Below, in pieces: positions 33,284 to 41,695 of a DNA stretch of 64,000 nt; the stretch's first letter is position 1, and every line of letters starts with the position of its first letter. The DNA is from Chitinophagaceae bacterium (lineage in GTDB: Bacteria; Bacteroidota; Bacteroidia; Chitinophagales; Chitinophagaceae): contig JAFKGR010000003.1 in assembly GCA_017307735.1 (NCBI GenBank), forward strand, positions 62,001 to 126,000. Direction: 5' to 3'. A program made the translations under genes and the position numbers. The notes beneath the pieces are model-generated. The model searched no databases and was not told the origin of the DNA. It worked only from the letters and a program-made list of their open reading frames with translations.

Positions 33284-34282
33284 ATGAAACCACGTATCGC
33301 ACTTGTAACAGGAGGTTACTCGGGAGAAGCCGAAGTAAGTTATGGATCGGCAAACACCATTCAGAAAAATATCGATCGGAATAAATTCGATCTGTACAGA
33401 ATTGATATTACCAGAGACGGATGGTATTATACCAATACCGAAGGAGTAAAAAGTACCGTAAACAAAAATGATTTTTCCATTCACATCGGAAGCCAAAAAA
33501 TATTGTTCGATGGCGTTTTGATTGCCATCCATGGGACTCCCGGAGAAGACGGAAAACTGCAGGGATATTTTGACATGCTTGAAATTCCTTATACTACCTG
33601 CGATGCGGGTGTATCTTCCATCACCTTCAACAAAAGATATACCGTTGCTGTCGCTTCCTTTTCGGGCATCACGGTTTCCCGTTCTGTATTGCTGTTTAAA
33701 GAAGACAGCACCAAATTTGAATTTCTGGCCGAAGCTAAAAAACTAAAATTCCCGGTATTCGTAAAACCCAATAATGGAGGAAGCAGTATCGGAACTACCA
33801 AAGTGGATAAAAAAGAATCGCTGGACAATGCTGTTGCACGTGCATTGAAAGAAGATTCCCAGGTTCTGGTAGAAGAATTTATCCCCGGAAGGGAATTCAC
33901 CATTGGTGTTTATAAAACGAAAGGAAATATAGTGCCCCTGCCTGTAACGGAAATTATTTCTAAAAAAGAATTTTTTGATTTTGAAGCAAAATATCACGGA
34001 GCCAGTAATGAAGTCACTCCGGCAGAAATCGATAACGCCTTAAAAAACCTGATCCAGACTCAGGCGGTTAAGATTTACAAAATATTTAATTGTAGCGGAG
34101 TTGTCAGGATAGATTTCATTTACAATTCTGCTGACCGTAAATTATATATGCTTGAAATCAATACAGTTCCCGGACAAACGGATGCCAGCCTTGTTCCGCA
34201 GCAGATTTTATCTGCCGGTGGTAATCTGAAAGATTTTTATTCAGCTCAAATAGAAGAATGCCTGAGAAAAAAAGAGAAATAA
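33284..34282 (+). CDS. ddl: D-alanine--D-alanine ligase
   Basis: Ddl joins two D-alanines with ATP to make the dipeptide for peptidoglycan precursors. The 332 residues have the ATP-grasp order expected: an N-terminal ALVTGGYSGEAEVSYGS, the nucleotide loop VKPNNGGSSIGTTKV, the metal-site MLEINTVPGQTDASLVPQQ and the phosphate-binding region VEEFIPGREFTIGV. It lies 7 bases after the NTF2-like lipoprotein and about 80 bases before a PASTA protein that could bind the resulting peptidoglycan stems. It is cytosolic. Confidence 0.94.
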   Translation: MKPRIALVTGGYSGEAEVSYGSANTIQKNIDRNKFDLYRIDITRDGWYYTNTEGVKSTVNKNDFSIHIGSQKILFDGVLIAIHGTPGEDGKLQGYFDMLEIPYTTCDAGVSSITFNKRYTVAVASFSGITVSRSVLLFKEDSTKFEFLAEAKKLKFPVFVKPNNGGSSIGTTKVDKKESLDNAVARALKEDSQVLVEEFIPGREFTIGVYKTKGNIVPLPVTEIISKKEFFDFEAKYHGASNEVTPAEIDNALKNLIQTQAVKIYKIFNCSGVVRIDFIYNSADRKLYMLEINTVPGQTDASLVPQQILSAGGNLKDFYSAQIEECLRKKEK

Positions 34283-34360
34283 AATTTTTATTCGTCATTC
34301 GGAGAAAATATGGGCTTCTGAAAAATTTATTTATTTTGTGACGTAAGCTTTTAATGTAAA

Positions 34361-35224
34361 GTGTTTAAATTTATTACAAAACAATCCTTCCTCGTCAACC
34401 TGATAGTTGCAGCCATATTAATTTTCGCCGTGATTTCTGTTTTCTTTTTATCACTCGGCTGGCTGACTCATCACGGAAGTTATCTTCAGGTGCCATCTGT
34501 GGTAAATATGCCGGTAGATAAAGCTGTTGATCTGTTGGAAAAAGAAGGATTTGATGTGGTGATTACTGATTCAGCATACAATGACAGTGCACCTTTAAAC
34601 ATAGTGAAAAGACAATTGCCAATAGCATCAGCAACAGTAAAGGTGAACCGCACAGTATTCCTGAATATCAATCCGGTTGAATTGCCAATGGTAACCATGC
34701 CCAAACTGGAGGGGCTTAGTTTCAGATTTGCTGTGGAAAGTTTAAAAAAGAGCAACCTTAAATTGGGAGATACTACCCAAAAACCAAACTTCATGGAAGG
34801 CTCGGTTCTGGATCAATTGTACAATGGAAAACCTATTACGGCCGGTGATAAGGTGAGGTGGGGTTCTGCCATCAGTCTGGTTGTGGGTGGCGGCGTTCCG
34901 CAGGTATCTATTCCGGTACCTGAACTACTTGGTCATACAGTGGAAGAGGCGAAAATAATTCTTGAAGCCAATGGAATCGTAATGGCTTCTGTTATTGCTG
35001 CCGGAGATATATCAGATACAGCAAATGCATTTATCTATAAGCAGAATCCTGAAACAAAAGATTTTCAGGGGAATCCTGTTTTCATCCAACCCGGGCAAAC
35101 CATGGATATCTGGATCCAGAAAGAAAGGCCCATCATTGATACATCTCTCCTACCCGCTCCTCCGCAGGCAAATGCACATCCGCAAAATGAACCGCCTGCG
35201 CGACCGGAAAAGAAACCATACTGA
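34361..35224 (+). CDS. Membrane-anchored PASTA-domain protein
   Basis: This 287-residue protein starts with GTG and has one membrane helix (about 10-36), placing the rest in the periplasm. Three PASTA domains follow, at about 44-110 (VPSVVNMPVDKAVDLLEKEGFDV), 112-180 (VTMPKLEGLSFRFAVESLKKSNL) and 186-252 (IPVPELLGHTVEEAKIILEANGI), then a Pro-rich tail. PASTA modules bind unlinked peptidoglycan stems or beta-lactams in kinases and penicillin-binding proteins. Here there is no kinase or transpeptidase domain. Placement just after ddl suggests a cell-wall-sensing role (inference). Confidence 0.87.
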   Translation: MFKFITKQSFLVNLIVAAILIFAVISVFFLSLGWLTHHGSYLQVPSVVNMPVDKAVDLLEKEGFDVVITDSAYNDSAPLNIVKRQLPIASATVKVNRTVFLNINPVELPMVTMPKLEGLSFRFAVESLKKSNLKLGDTTQKPNFMEGSVLDQLYNGKPITAGDKVRWGSAISLVVGGGVPQVSIPVPELLGHTVEEAKIILEANGIVMASVIAAGDISDTANAFIYKQNPETKDFQGNPVFIQPGQTMDIWIQKERPIIDTSLLPAPPQANAHPQNEPPARPEKKPY

Positions 35225-35250
35225 AATCTCATTTTATAACTTTTACAATA

Positions 35251-35553
35251 ATGGAAAATATTACAGTTCAGGATGTCAGGAAAAGGCTCAGGGATGGCGA
35301 AAATCTCAACCTGATTGATGTACGCCAACCGGAGGAGCACAACGAATACAACATTGGAGGAATCCTCCTTCCTCTGGGTCAGATTGAGGCAATGAATACC
35401 GATTCAATTAACAACCTGAAAGATTCAGAAATTATCTGTTACTGCAGAAGCGGACAAAGAAGTATGATGGCTTCGGTATATTTGGAACACATGGGATTCA
35501 AAAATGTAAAAAATATGGCGGGTGGAGTAGAGGCTTATAAAAAGCTCTCCTGA
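35251..35553 (+). CDS. Single-domain rhodanese-like protein
   Basis: This 100-residue rhodanese domain has the active-site loop CYCRSGQRSMMA, in which the last Cys of CYC is the expected persulfide carrier. The N-terminal NLIDVRQPEEHNEYNIGGILLP and the C-terminal NMAGGVEAYKKL are complete family features. There is no signal peptide, so it probably acts in the cytosol. It follows the PASTA gene by 26 bases and is probably in the same transcript. The sulfur donor and acceptor are unknown. Confidence 0.92.
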   Translation: MENITVQDVRKRLRDGENLNLIDVRQPEEHNEYNIGGILLPLGQIEAMNTDSINNLKDSEIICYCRSGQRSMMASVYLEHMGFKNVKNMAGGVEAYKKLS

Positions 35554-35663
35554 ATCCTGAAATCTGCTCCCTCTGTATTTCCTGTTCAATCTGCACGCAC
35601 AATAATATCTGTGGAATAGCTGAATCTATTTGTTTGTAATTTTATAGCAAATATTACGATACA

Positions 35664-36425
35664 ATGGAGAAAACAGATATTGACAAGCTGGTAGTAATCA
35701 TGAATGAATTACGCGAAAAATGTCCCTGGGATAAAAAACAAACTATCGATTCGCTTCGTCAACAAACTGTAGAAGAACTGTATGAATTAACGGATGTTCT
35801 TGAATCAAAAGATTGGAAAGGGATTAAGGAAGAACTTGGTGATATGCTGATGCACATCATTTTTTATTCAAAAATCGCTCAGGAAGAAAATCATTTTCAA
35901 ATACAGGATGTCATCAATGGGATTTGCGAAAAATTAATTCAAAGGCATCCGCACATCTATGGCGATGTGAAAGTGGAAAACGCAGAAGATGTCAAAAAAA
36001 ATTGGGAACGCATAAAACTCAAAGAAGGTAAGAAAGGTGTGATGAGTGGAATCCCCGGTACCATGCCTTCCCTTATCAAATCCATGCGAATCCAGGAAAA
36101 GGCCGCCAAAGTAGGGTTTGAATGGGAAAACCGTGATGATGTCTGGAAAAAAGTGGAAGAAGAAAAATTCGAACTACTGGAGGCATTGGAACAGAAAGAC
36201 AATGCCTCAGCCGAAGCGGAAGCTGGAGATTTGTTGTTCAGCATTGTTAATTATATCCGTTTTTTGAAGATCGATGCTGACAAGGCGTTGAAACTTACAA
36301 ACGAAAAATTTCTCAACAGATTTGCAGAAATGGAAAATGCCGCAATGGAAAAGGATAAAACACTTCCGGAAATGAGCCTTCAGGAGATGGATCAGATCTG
36401 GAATGAGATTAAAAGCCATCAATAA
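35664..36425 (+). CDS. mazG: Nucleoside triphosphate pyrophosphohydrolase MazG
   Basis: MazG hydrolyses dNTPs and rNTPs to monophosphates, a house-cleaning activity. The 253 residues hold two MazG modules: the first with CPWDKKQTIDSLRQQTVEELYELTDVL and EELGDMLMHIIF, the second with VEEEKFELLEAL and AEAGDLLFSIVNY. The metal-binding E-x-x-E and E/D-x-x-D pairs are present in both. The length matches full-size MazG. The next gene starts inside its last codons (23-base overlap), so mazG and the histidine kinase are coupled. Confidence 0.95.
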   Translation: MEKTDIDKLVVIMNELREKCPWDKKQTIDSLRQQTVEELYELTDVLESKDWKGIKEELGDMLMHIIFYSKIAQEENHFQIQDVINGICEKLIQRHPHIYGDVKVENAEDVKKNWERIKLKEGKKGVMSGIPGTMPSLIKSMRIQEKAAKVGFEWENRDDVWKKVEEEKFELLEALEQKDNASAEAEAGDLLFSIVNYIRFLKIDADKALKLTNEKFLNRFAEMENAAMEKDKTLPEMSLQEMDQIWNEIKSHQ

Positions 36426-39400
36426 TACTTTGTTACAAAAAAAAACAAATTCTTTTTTCAGAAGAAATAGTTATCTGCTACTCGCTGCAGCATGGCTGCT
36501 GACTTTTGCCTTTATCATCAATAATTATTGGGGGGTGAACTCCAGCCCTGATTCGATAAGAAATTCCATTCAAAATATTTTGGAGGCAAAACAAAATAAC
36601 GTTTCTGATTTCTTTGAGGATACCACGCTCATCAATACCATCGTAACAGAAAAATACAATGAAAGCGATCTGAACAGATTAATCAGCAAAGACTTTTTTA
36701 TTTATGCCTATAGCAAAGATGAGGGTGGAAATCCAAGGTCAATTTTCTGGAATACACAGGAAACAGATCCGGGGCAAACGATATTTTCCGGACAAGGAAA
36801 AAGCCTTCTCATTCGGTTGTTAAACGGCTGGTTTATTAAAACACAAAAAAATTACTATCACGATCAAAAAGAATACCTGATCGTTTGCCTCATTCCTGTA
36901 AAATGGGATTATTACATTCAGAATAATTATTTACAAAATGATTTTGTCGGTGCAAAAGGTGTAGCAAAAAATTATGATATCAGTCAGCGGCCTACTGCTC
37001 TTCCGGTAACCGATAGTAATGGAAAGGCGCTGTTTTACCTGCAACAAACAGGAAATATCCACGGTGGAAATGCAAACCCGGTTTCACTTTCCCTGAGCCT
37101 TCTTGCCACATTACTTATCCTGTTTTTTGTGCACATACTATCCAACCATATATCAAAAAAATACAATTTTCTTAAAGGGCTCGCTTTTCTCGTTGGTTCA
37201 CTCGTGTTGTTCAGAACGATTTTTTATTTACTCAACCCATACAATTTTCGTCAGCTCATATTGTTTAGCCCTTCGGTCTTTGAAAAGAGTTTTGTTGTGA
37301 GTTCGCTCGGAGATCTGTTTATAAACTCCATTCTTTTTGTCTGGGTTATTTTATTTATCAGATATCATTTTCGTTTTGAAGAATTGAATTTTCAAAAACT
37401 CAGCAAGGAGGTTAGGTATGTTATTACCGCATTGGTTGCCCTGTTCATGACACTTATTACTTTCTTTTTCGGAAATATTATCATCGGATTGGTCACCGAT
37501 AAACAAGTATCCTTTGATGTCATCAACTTTTTCTCACTTAATATTTACAGCGTAATTGGCTTCATTGTCCTGAGCTGTATGGCCACAGGTTATTTCTTTC
37601 TTATTCAGATACTGAAACAATCTTTCCGCATATTATTGCCCGACCAGAAATACCTTCCTTTCATTTTCATCGCTGCTATCGGATTATTACAACTGACCCT
37701 GACAGAAAGCATACACATTAATTACAGGATCTGTTTATTGCTGTGGCTTTTGCTTTTTGTTTTTCTGCTCGATTTTAAAATCCTGTTGCTGCATGCATAC
37801 CGGCTCGCCAGCTCAGGTTTTATTTTCTGGGCATTCTTTTTCAGTGTTTCAATTACCACGGTCATCGTTATTCAAAACCGCGCAAAAGAACTGGATGAAC
37901 GTGAAAGATTCGCCGAAAACTTAGCCGACAAAGCTGATCCCTCAGGACCCGTAATTATGAGTATTATTCTTACTGATTTTAAGAATGTGTATCTGTCTAA
38001 AAACTTTTACAAATTCAGAGATCCAAAACAAAGTTTGTTACTCAAGGATAGCCTTATCAGAGAAACCTTTTCAGGTTACCAGAATAAATACAATACTGAA
38101 ATCTACACATTTGATGCAGACGATCAGCCATTGAATAATTTCAGGCCTGTTACATACAACGACCTTAATACAATTATTCAAACACAGGGGAAACCTGCAG
38201 GCGTTCCTGATTTGTATTATTACGATGTGTCCTATTCAAACTTCAATTACATAAGTAAAAAAACAATCACCGATTCGACAGGGAAAAAAGAAGGATATGT
38301 ATTTATAGTTTCGAAACCCAAAAAGTTTAAAAGCGAAACTTTATATCCCGAACTTTTTTCAAAAGGAAACAGCAATTCAATTGAAAGTTCATCTGAATAT
38401 GCCTATGCAATTTACAATCATGGAAAGCTGTCCACGAGCTACAATGACTATCCCTTCAGCACACTCATTAAAAAAGATATTTTTCAACACAATGGATTTA
38501 AAACGATTCATAAAAACGGATATGATGAATTGTGGTACCAGCCTCAACCGGGAAAGATAATTGTAATTACGAAACCCGACCGGTTTCTGTTGGAATCGAT
38601 CACTCTTTTTGCATATTTGTTCCTCTCATTTCTCGTCATTACTATTTTCTTTAATCTGCTGGGACATTTGATTTCAGAAAGAAAGGCCAAAAACGAACAA
38701 CGCCCATTCTGGCAGCTCACTATCCGGAGCCAGGTACACGGCACCATTATCCTCATCAGTGTCTTTTCATTTATCGTCATCGGGATATCCACCATTCTCT
38801 TTTTTATCAACAAATCACACGACAATAACAAAGAATTTCTGAGCCGCACCATTCATATTATGGAGAATGAATTGCAAAATGCACTCGACTCCACATCCCT
38901 CCAGACTTTATCAACGGGTTCTTTGCAAGACATTCCAATTGAAAAACTAAGCCGGATTATTGACAATGTAAGCAGCATTCATGCTACGGACATCAACCTG
39001 TACGATCCGGATGGAAATTTAAAAACATCTTCTTTGCCTCTTCCTTATGAAAAAGGGATACTGAGTGAAAGGATGGATCCTCTGGCATGGTACCATTTAA
39101 ATATTTTGCGTGAATCACAATTTTTCACCGAGCAGCAAATCGGTTCACTGAAATATGTGAGCAATTACCTGGCGATAAGAACGGACAACGGAAGGGAATT
39201 CGGATACCTGAATATTCCTTATTTCGAATCGCAGAAAAAATTGCAGGATGAAATATCAAATTTCCTTGTTGCCATTATCAATCTAAATGCTTTTATATTT
39301 CTTATAGCCGGTATCATTGCGTTGTTCATCACAAACCGAATTACACGGTCATTCTCTCTTATCAGCGATAAAATGAAACGCATTAACCTGCAAACCGGCA

Positions 39401-40212
39401 ATGAAGAAATTGTGTGGAACAGGAAAGACGAAATCGGAGATCTCGTTAAGGAGTACAACAAAATGGTGAAACAATTAGAAGTAAGCGCTCAAAAACTGGC
39501 AAGAAGCGAGAGAGAAGGAGCATGGAGAGAAATGGCAAGGCAGGTTGCACACGAAATTAAAAATCCTTTGACGCCGATGAAACTGAACCTGCAGTATCTG
39601 CAAATGACCATCGATAAAAACAAGGGCGACATCAAAGAGATTACCCAATATGTGTCAAAAATCCTGCTTGAACAAATTGATCATCTTTCACAGATAGCGA
39701 GCGACTTTTCACAATTTGCAAACATCAACAATGCGAAACTGCAAGACTTCGACCTTAACGAAATTCTGCAAAATGTGGTTTCCTTATATGCCACGAATGA
39801 GAAGATTGAAATCATCTCAGATATGGAAGAACCCCTGAATATTTATGCAGACAAAACCCAGATCAATCGCTTGTTCACCAATCTCCTTCAAAACGCTGTA
39901 CAGTCCGTTCCGGAATTTCGCAGAATAAAAATCATCATCAAAAGTACGCTTCAGGACAATTATGCCCTGGTATCCGTAAAAGATAATGGTACCGGCATTC
40001 CTGTTTCGATGAGAGATAAAATATTTACTCCCAACTTTACCACCAAAACCAGCGGTACAGGTTTGGGGCTTGCTATGTGCAAGGGAATTGTTGAAAAAGC
40101 CGGAGGAAAAATCTGGTTTGAAACAGAAGAAGGAAACTGGACCATATTCTATGTCAAAATCCCGGCATCAGGTTATGCAGTTGAAAAAGTTCAGGAAAAG
40201 ATTTCGATTTAA
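36403..40212 (+). CDS. Very large NtrY-like sensor histidine kinase
   Basis: This 1269-residue kinase has an elaborate sensor. A first helix (about 24-43) is followed by an extracytoplasmic domain (50-220) and a block of about eight helices (227-490). Next come a second extracytoplasmic domain (500-725), helices at about 730-755 and 785-805, and a third sensor domain (815-950). A helix (955-978) and a HAMP-like linker lead to the kinase. The H-box reads RQVAHEIKNPLTPMKLNLQYL with H1050. The ATP site shows VKDNGTGIPVS and TSGTGLGLAMCKGI. The kinase part is of the NtrY type. No response regulator lies beside it, so the partner is encoded elsewhere. It overlaps mazG by 23 bases; a TTG about 9 codons downstream is an alternative start. 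Confidence 0.88.
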   Translation: MRLKAINNTLLQKKTNSFFRRNSYLLLAAAWLLTFAFIINNYWGVNSSPDSIRNSIQNILEAKQNNVSDFFEDTTLINTIVTEKYNESDLNRLISKDFFIYAYSKDEGGNPRSIFWNTQETDPGQTIFSGQGKSLLIRLLNGWFIKTQKNYYHDQKEYLIVCLIPVKWDYYIQNNYLQNDFVGAKGVAKNYDISQRPTALPVTDSNGKALFYLQQTGNIHGGNANPVSLSLSLLATLLILFFVHILSNHISKKYNFLKGLAFLVGSLVLFRTIFYLLNPYNFRQLILFSPSVFEKSFVVSSLGDLFINSILFVWVILFIRYHFRFEELNFQKLSKEVRYVITALVALFMTLITFFFGNIIIGLVTDKQVSFDVINFFSLNIYSVIGFIVLSCMATGYFFLIQILKQSFRILLPDQKYLPFIFIAAIGLLQLTLTESIHINYRICLLLWLLLFVFLLDFKILLLHAYRLASSGFIFWAFFFSVSITTVIVIQNRAKELDERERFAENLADKADPSGPVIMSIILTDFKNVYLSKNFYKFRDPKQSLLLKDSLIRETFSGYQNKYNTEIYTFDADDQPLNNFRPVTYNDLNTIIQTQGKPAGVPDLYYYDVSYSNFNYISKKTITDSTGKKEGYVFIVSKPKKFKSETLYPELFSKGNSNSIESSSEYAYAIYNHGKLSTSYNDYPFSTLIKKDIFQHNGFKTIHKNGYDELWYQPQPGKIIVITKPDRFLLESITLFAYLFLSFLVITIFFNLLGHLISERKAKNEQRPFWQLTIRSQVHGTIILISVFSFIVIGISTILFFINKSHDNNKEFLSRTIHIMENELQNALDSTSLQTLSTGSLQDIPIEKLSRIIDNVSSIHATDINLYDPDGNLKTSSLPLPYEKGILSERMDPLAWYHLNILRESQFFTEQQIGSLKYVSNYLAIRTDNGREFGYLNIPYFESQKKLQDEISNFLVAIINLNAFIFLIAGIIALFITNRITRSFSLISDKMKRINLQTGNEEIVWNRKDEIGDLVKEYNKMVKQLEVSAQKLARSEREGAWREMARQVAHEIKNPLTPMKLNLQYLQMTIDKNKGDIKEITQYVSKILLEQIDHLSQIASDFSQFANINNAKLQDFDLNEILQNVVSLYATNEKIEIISDMEEPLNIYADKTQINRLFTNLLQNAVQSVPEFRRIKIIIKSTLQDNYALVSVKDNGTGIPVSMRDKIFTPNFTTKTSGTGLGLAMCKGIVEKAGGKIWFETEEGNWTIFYVKIPASGYAVEKVQEKISI

Positions 40213-40587
40213 ATTCCATTCCGGTTTGGCTCTGTAATAAAATTTTCCAGGTGTATTAAATTTAAATTTCAAAAGTTTATTTTCAAAAATTCATTCAACA
40301 AAAAATATTTCCCTCGATTGTTTCCGCATTCCTTTGCATAAACTTTAACTTTTCCTATATCGTCATTGTTCTTCCGGCAACTACATTTTTAAAAATTATT
40401 AAAAGGGATAAGGGCGTCTAACTGTTATGGGTACATGAAGTAAGTTTAGCAGATAATTTCTTTACCTGAAAATTCAATATGAATGACTTCAACCATCTAT
40501 TAAATGAATCGCTTGTTTGAAAATCAATTGATTTGAACTGGAAAAAATGAAACGAAGAGTTCTTTGAAAGCATCAGGTATAGATATG
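40213..40587. other. AT-rich noncoding gap
   Basis: I see no credible gene in this stretch between two convergent units. Only very short ORFs occur (for example 13 codons from 40480). It is AT-rich and may be spacer or decayed sequence. Confidence 0.5.
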
Positions 40588-40613
40588 AAAAAAGTCCCGC
40601 GGGGCGGGACTTT
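40588..40613 (-). terminator. Terminator of the rplU-rpmA-H1 operon
   Basis: On the minus strand AAAGTCCCG pairs perfectly with CGGGACTTT (9 bp, 5-nt loop), followed by a run of six T. It closes the unit 27 bases after the stop codon of the histone-like gene. Confidence 0.9.
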
Positions 40614-40640
40614 AAATGATATTCGCTGAAAAAAGCTAAC

Positions 40641-40802
40641 CTATTTTTTCTTAGGAGCTGCTTTCTTCTTAGGAGCTGCTTTTTTTGCTGCTGCTTTTTT
40701 AGGAGCTGCTTTCTTTGCTGCTGCCTTTTTAGGAGCTGCCTTTTTCTTAGGAGCTGCTTTCTTTGCTGCCTTTTTAGGAGCTGCTTTCTTAGCTGCTGGC
40801 AT
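40641..40802 (-). CDS. 53-residue histone H1-like Lys/Ala/Pro protein
   Basis: This gene encodes only 53 residues, made almost entirely of Lys, Ala and Pro in repeats of AAPKK and AAKK, starting MPAAKKAAPKK and ending AAPKKK. It resembles bacterial histone H1-like (Hc1/Hc2, C-terminal H1) proteins, which bind and compact DNA through the basic Lys-rich chain. It has no globular domain. It lies 80 bases downstream of rpmA on the same strand and is followed by a strong terminator, so it is the last member of a ribosomal protein operon. The coding DNA is itself a tandem repeat (AGCAGCTCCTAA-like), and repeat number may vary between strains. Confidence 0.85.
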   Translation of the reverse strand: MPAAKKAAPKKAAKKAAPKKKAAPKKAAAKKAAPKKAAAKKAAPKKKAAPKKK

Positions 40803-40882
40803 GTTTTTGAATTTAATTGTTAGTAAATAATAATTAAAAGTAAAAACATTTTTATTATTACCAAAACTTATTTGAAAAAATT

Positions 40883-41146
40883 TTATTCGGTAGCAGCGTC
40901 ATTTACAGAAACAACGGTTCTGTTTCCGCGTGATTTTTTGAATTCCACGATTCCTGAGGCAGTAGCAAAAAGAGTAAAATCTTTTCCGACACCTACATTT
41001 TTTCCCGGGTGATAAACTGTACCTCTCTGACGAAGAATAATATTTCCTGCGAGAGCAGCCTGACCTCCGAAGATTTTTACTCCGAGTCTTTTACTTTCTG
41101 AATCTCTTCCGTTCTTTACGGAACCTTCACCAACTTTGTGTGCCAT
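40883..41146 (-). CDS. rpmA: 50S ribosomal protein L27
   Basis: L27 sits near the peptidyl transferase centre of the large subunit. The 87 residues start [24 protein letters not shown], with the N-terminus directly usable (no Firmicutes-type cleaved prepeptide). The middle [35 protein letters not shown] is characteristic. It follows rplU by 39 bases, the usual order. Confidence 0.98.
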   Translation of the reverse strand: MAHKVGEGSVKNGRDSESKRLGVKIFGGQAALAGNIILRQRGTVYHPGKNVGVGKDFTLFATASGIVEFKKSRGNRTVVSVNDAATE

Positions 41147-41185
41147 GAGATGATGCTTTTATATTTTTTAAAAAGATGGAATTGC

Positions 41186-41485
41186 CTAAGCAATTCCGGT
41201 AATTTTAATCTGGGTGTATTGAGTACGATGACCTGTTTTCTTCCTGAACCCTTTTCTTTTTCTCATTTTAAAAGCGATCACTTTGTCGCCCTTTACAAGT
41301 TCATTCAAGATTTCTGCTTTCACAGTCACCTTACCGTCTGTCGCAACTTTATTTTCGTTGCTGGTCAGCAATACATCTGAGAATTCTACATTGTCTCCTT
41401 GTTTTCCACCAATATGTGGAACGTAGAGGCTCTGGCCTTCACTCACCTTAAACTGCTGGCCTGCAATTTTAACGATAGCAAACAT
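41186..41485 (-). CDS. rplU: 50S ribosomal protein L21
   Basis: L21 binds 23S rRNA in the large subunit. The 99 residues contain FAIVKIAGQQFKVSEGQ at the start and the signature KMRKRKGFRKKTGHRTQYTQIKI at the end. It is the first gene of an operon with rpmA and the histone-like gene. A perfect -7 box lies 20 bases upstream of the ATG. Confidence 0.98.
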   Translation of the reverse strand: MFAIVKIAGQQFKVSEGQSLYVPHIGGKQGDNVEFSDVLLTSNENKVATDGKVTVKAEILNELVKGDKVIAFKMRKRKGFRKKTGHRTQYTQIKITGIA

Positions 41486-41504
41486 TTTTTCAAATTTTGG
41501 AGGG

Positions 41505-41512
41505 CAAAGGTA
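41505..41512 (-). promoter_or_regulatory. -7 box of rplU (TACCTTTG)
   Basis: A perfect TAnnTTTG match on the minus strand, predicting a leader of about 15 bases. Confidence 0.55.
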
Positions 41513-41695
41513 AGGTAAATATTGATCTGAATAAAAAGTGTTTTTCCCCTCCTCTTGCCATTTAAAATACAGAAATTAGATTATATAAAGGATTAGTCAA
41601 ATATGTTTTCCATTCATTACAATGAATACCAAATCAAATACTGCACCCGGATAGTAAAAATAGCCTGATTTCAAAATAACAAAACATTTACCAAT

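Noticed and set aside
40480-40600. Possible decayed sigma-factor fragment before the H1-like operon
   Set aside because: Only scattered residues in different frames resemble ECF sigma factors, with stop codons between; not enough to call a pseudogene.
40641-40802. Direct repeats that look like a small CRISPR array
   Set aside because: The period is codon-based and in frame with a Lys/Ala/Pro protein; no spacers of constant length and no cas genes.
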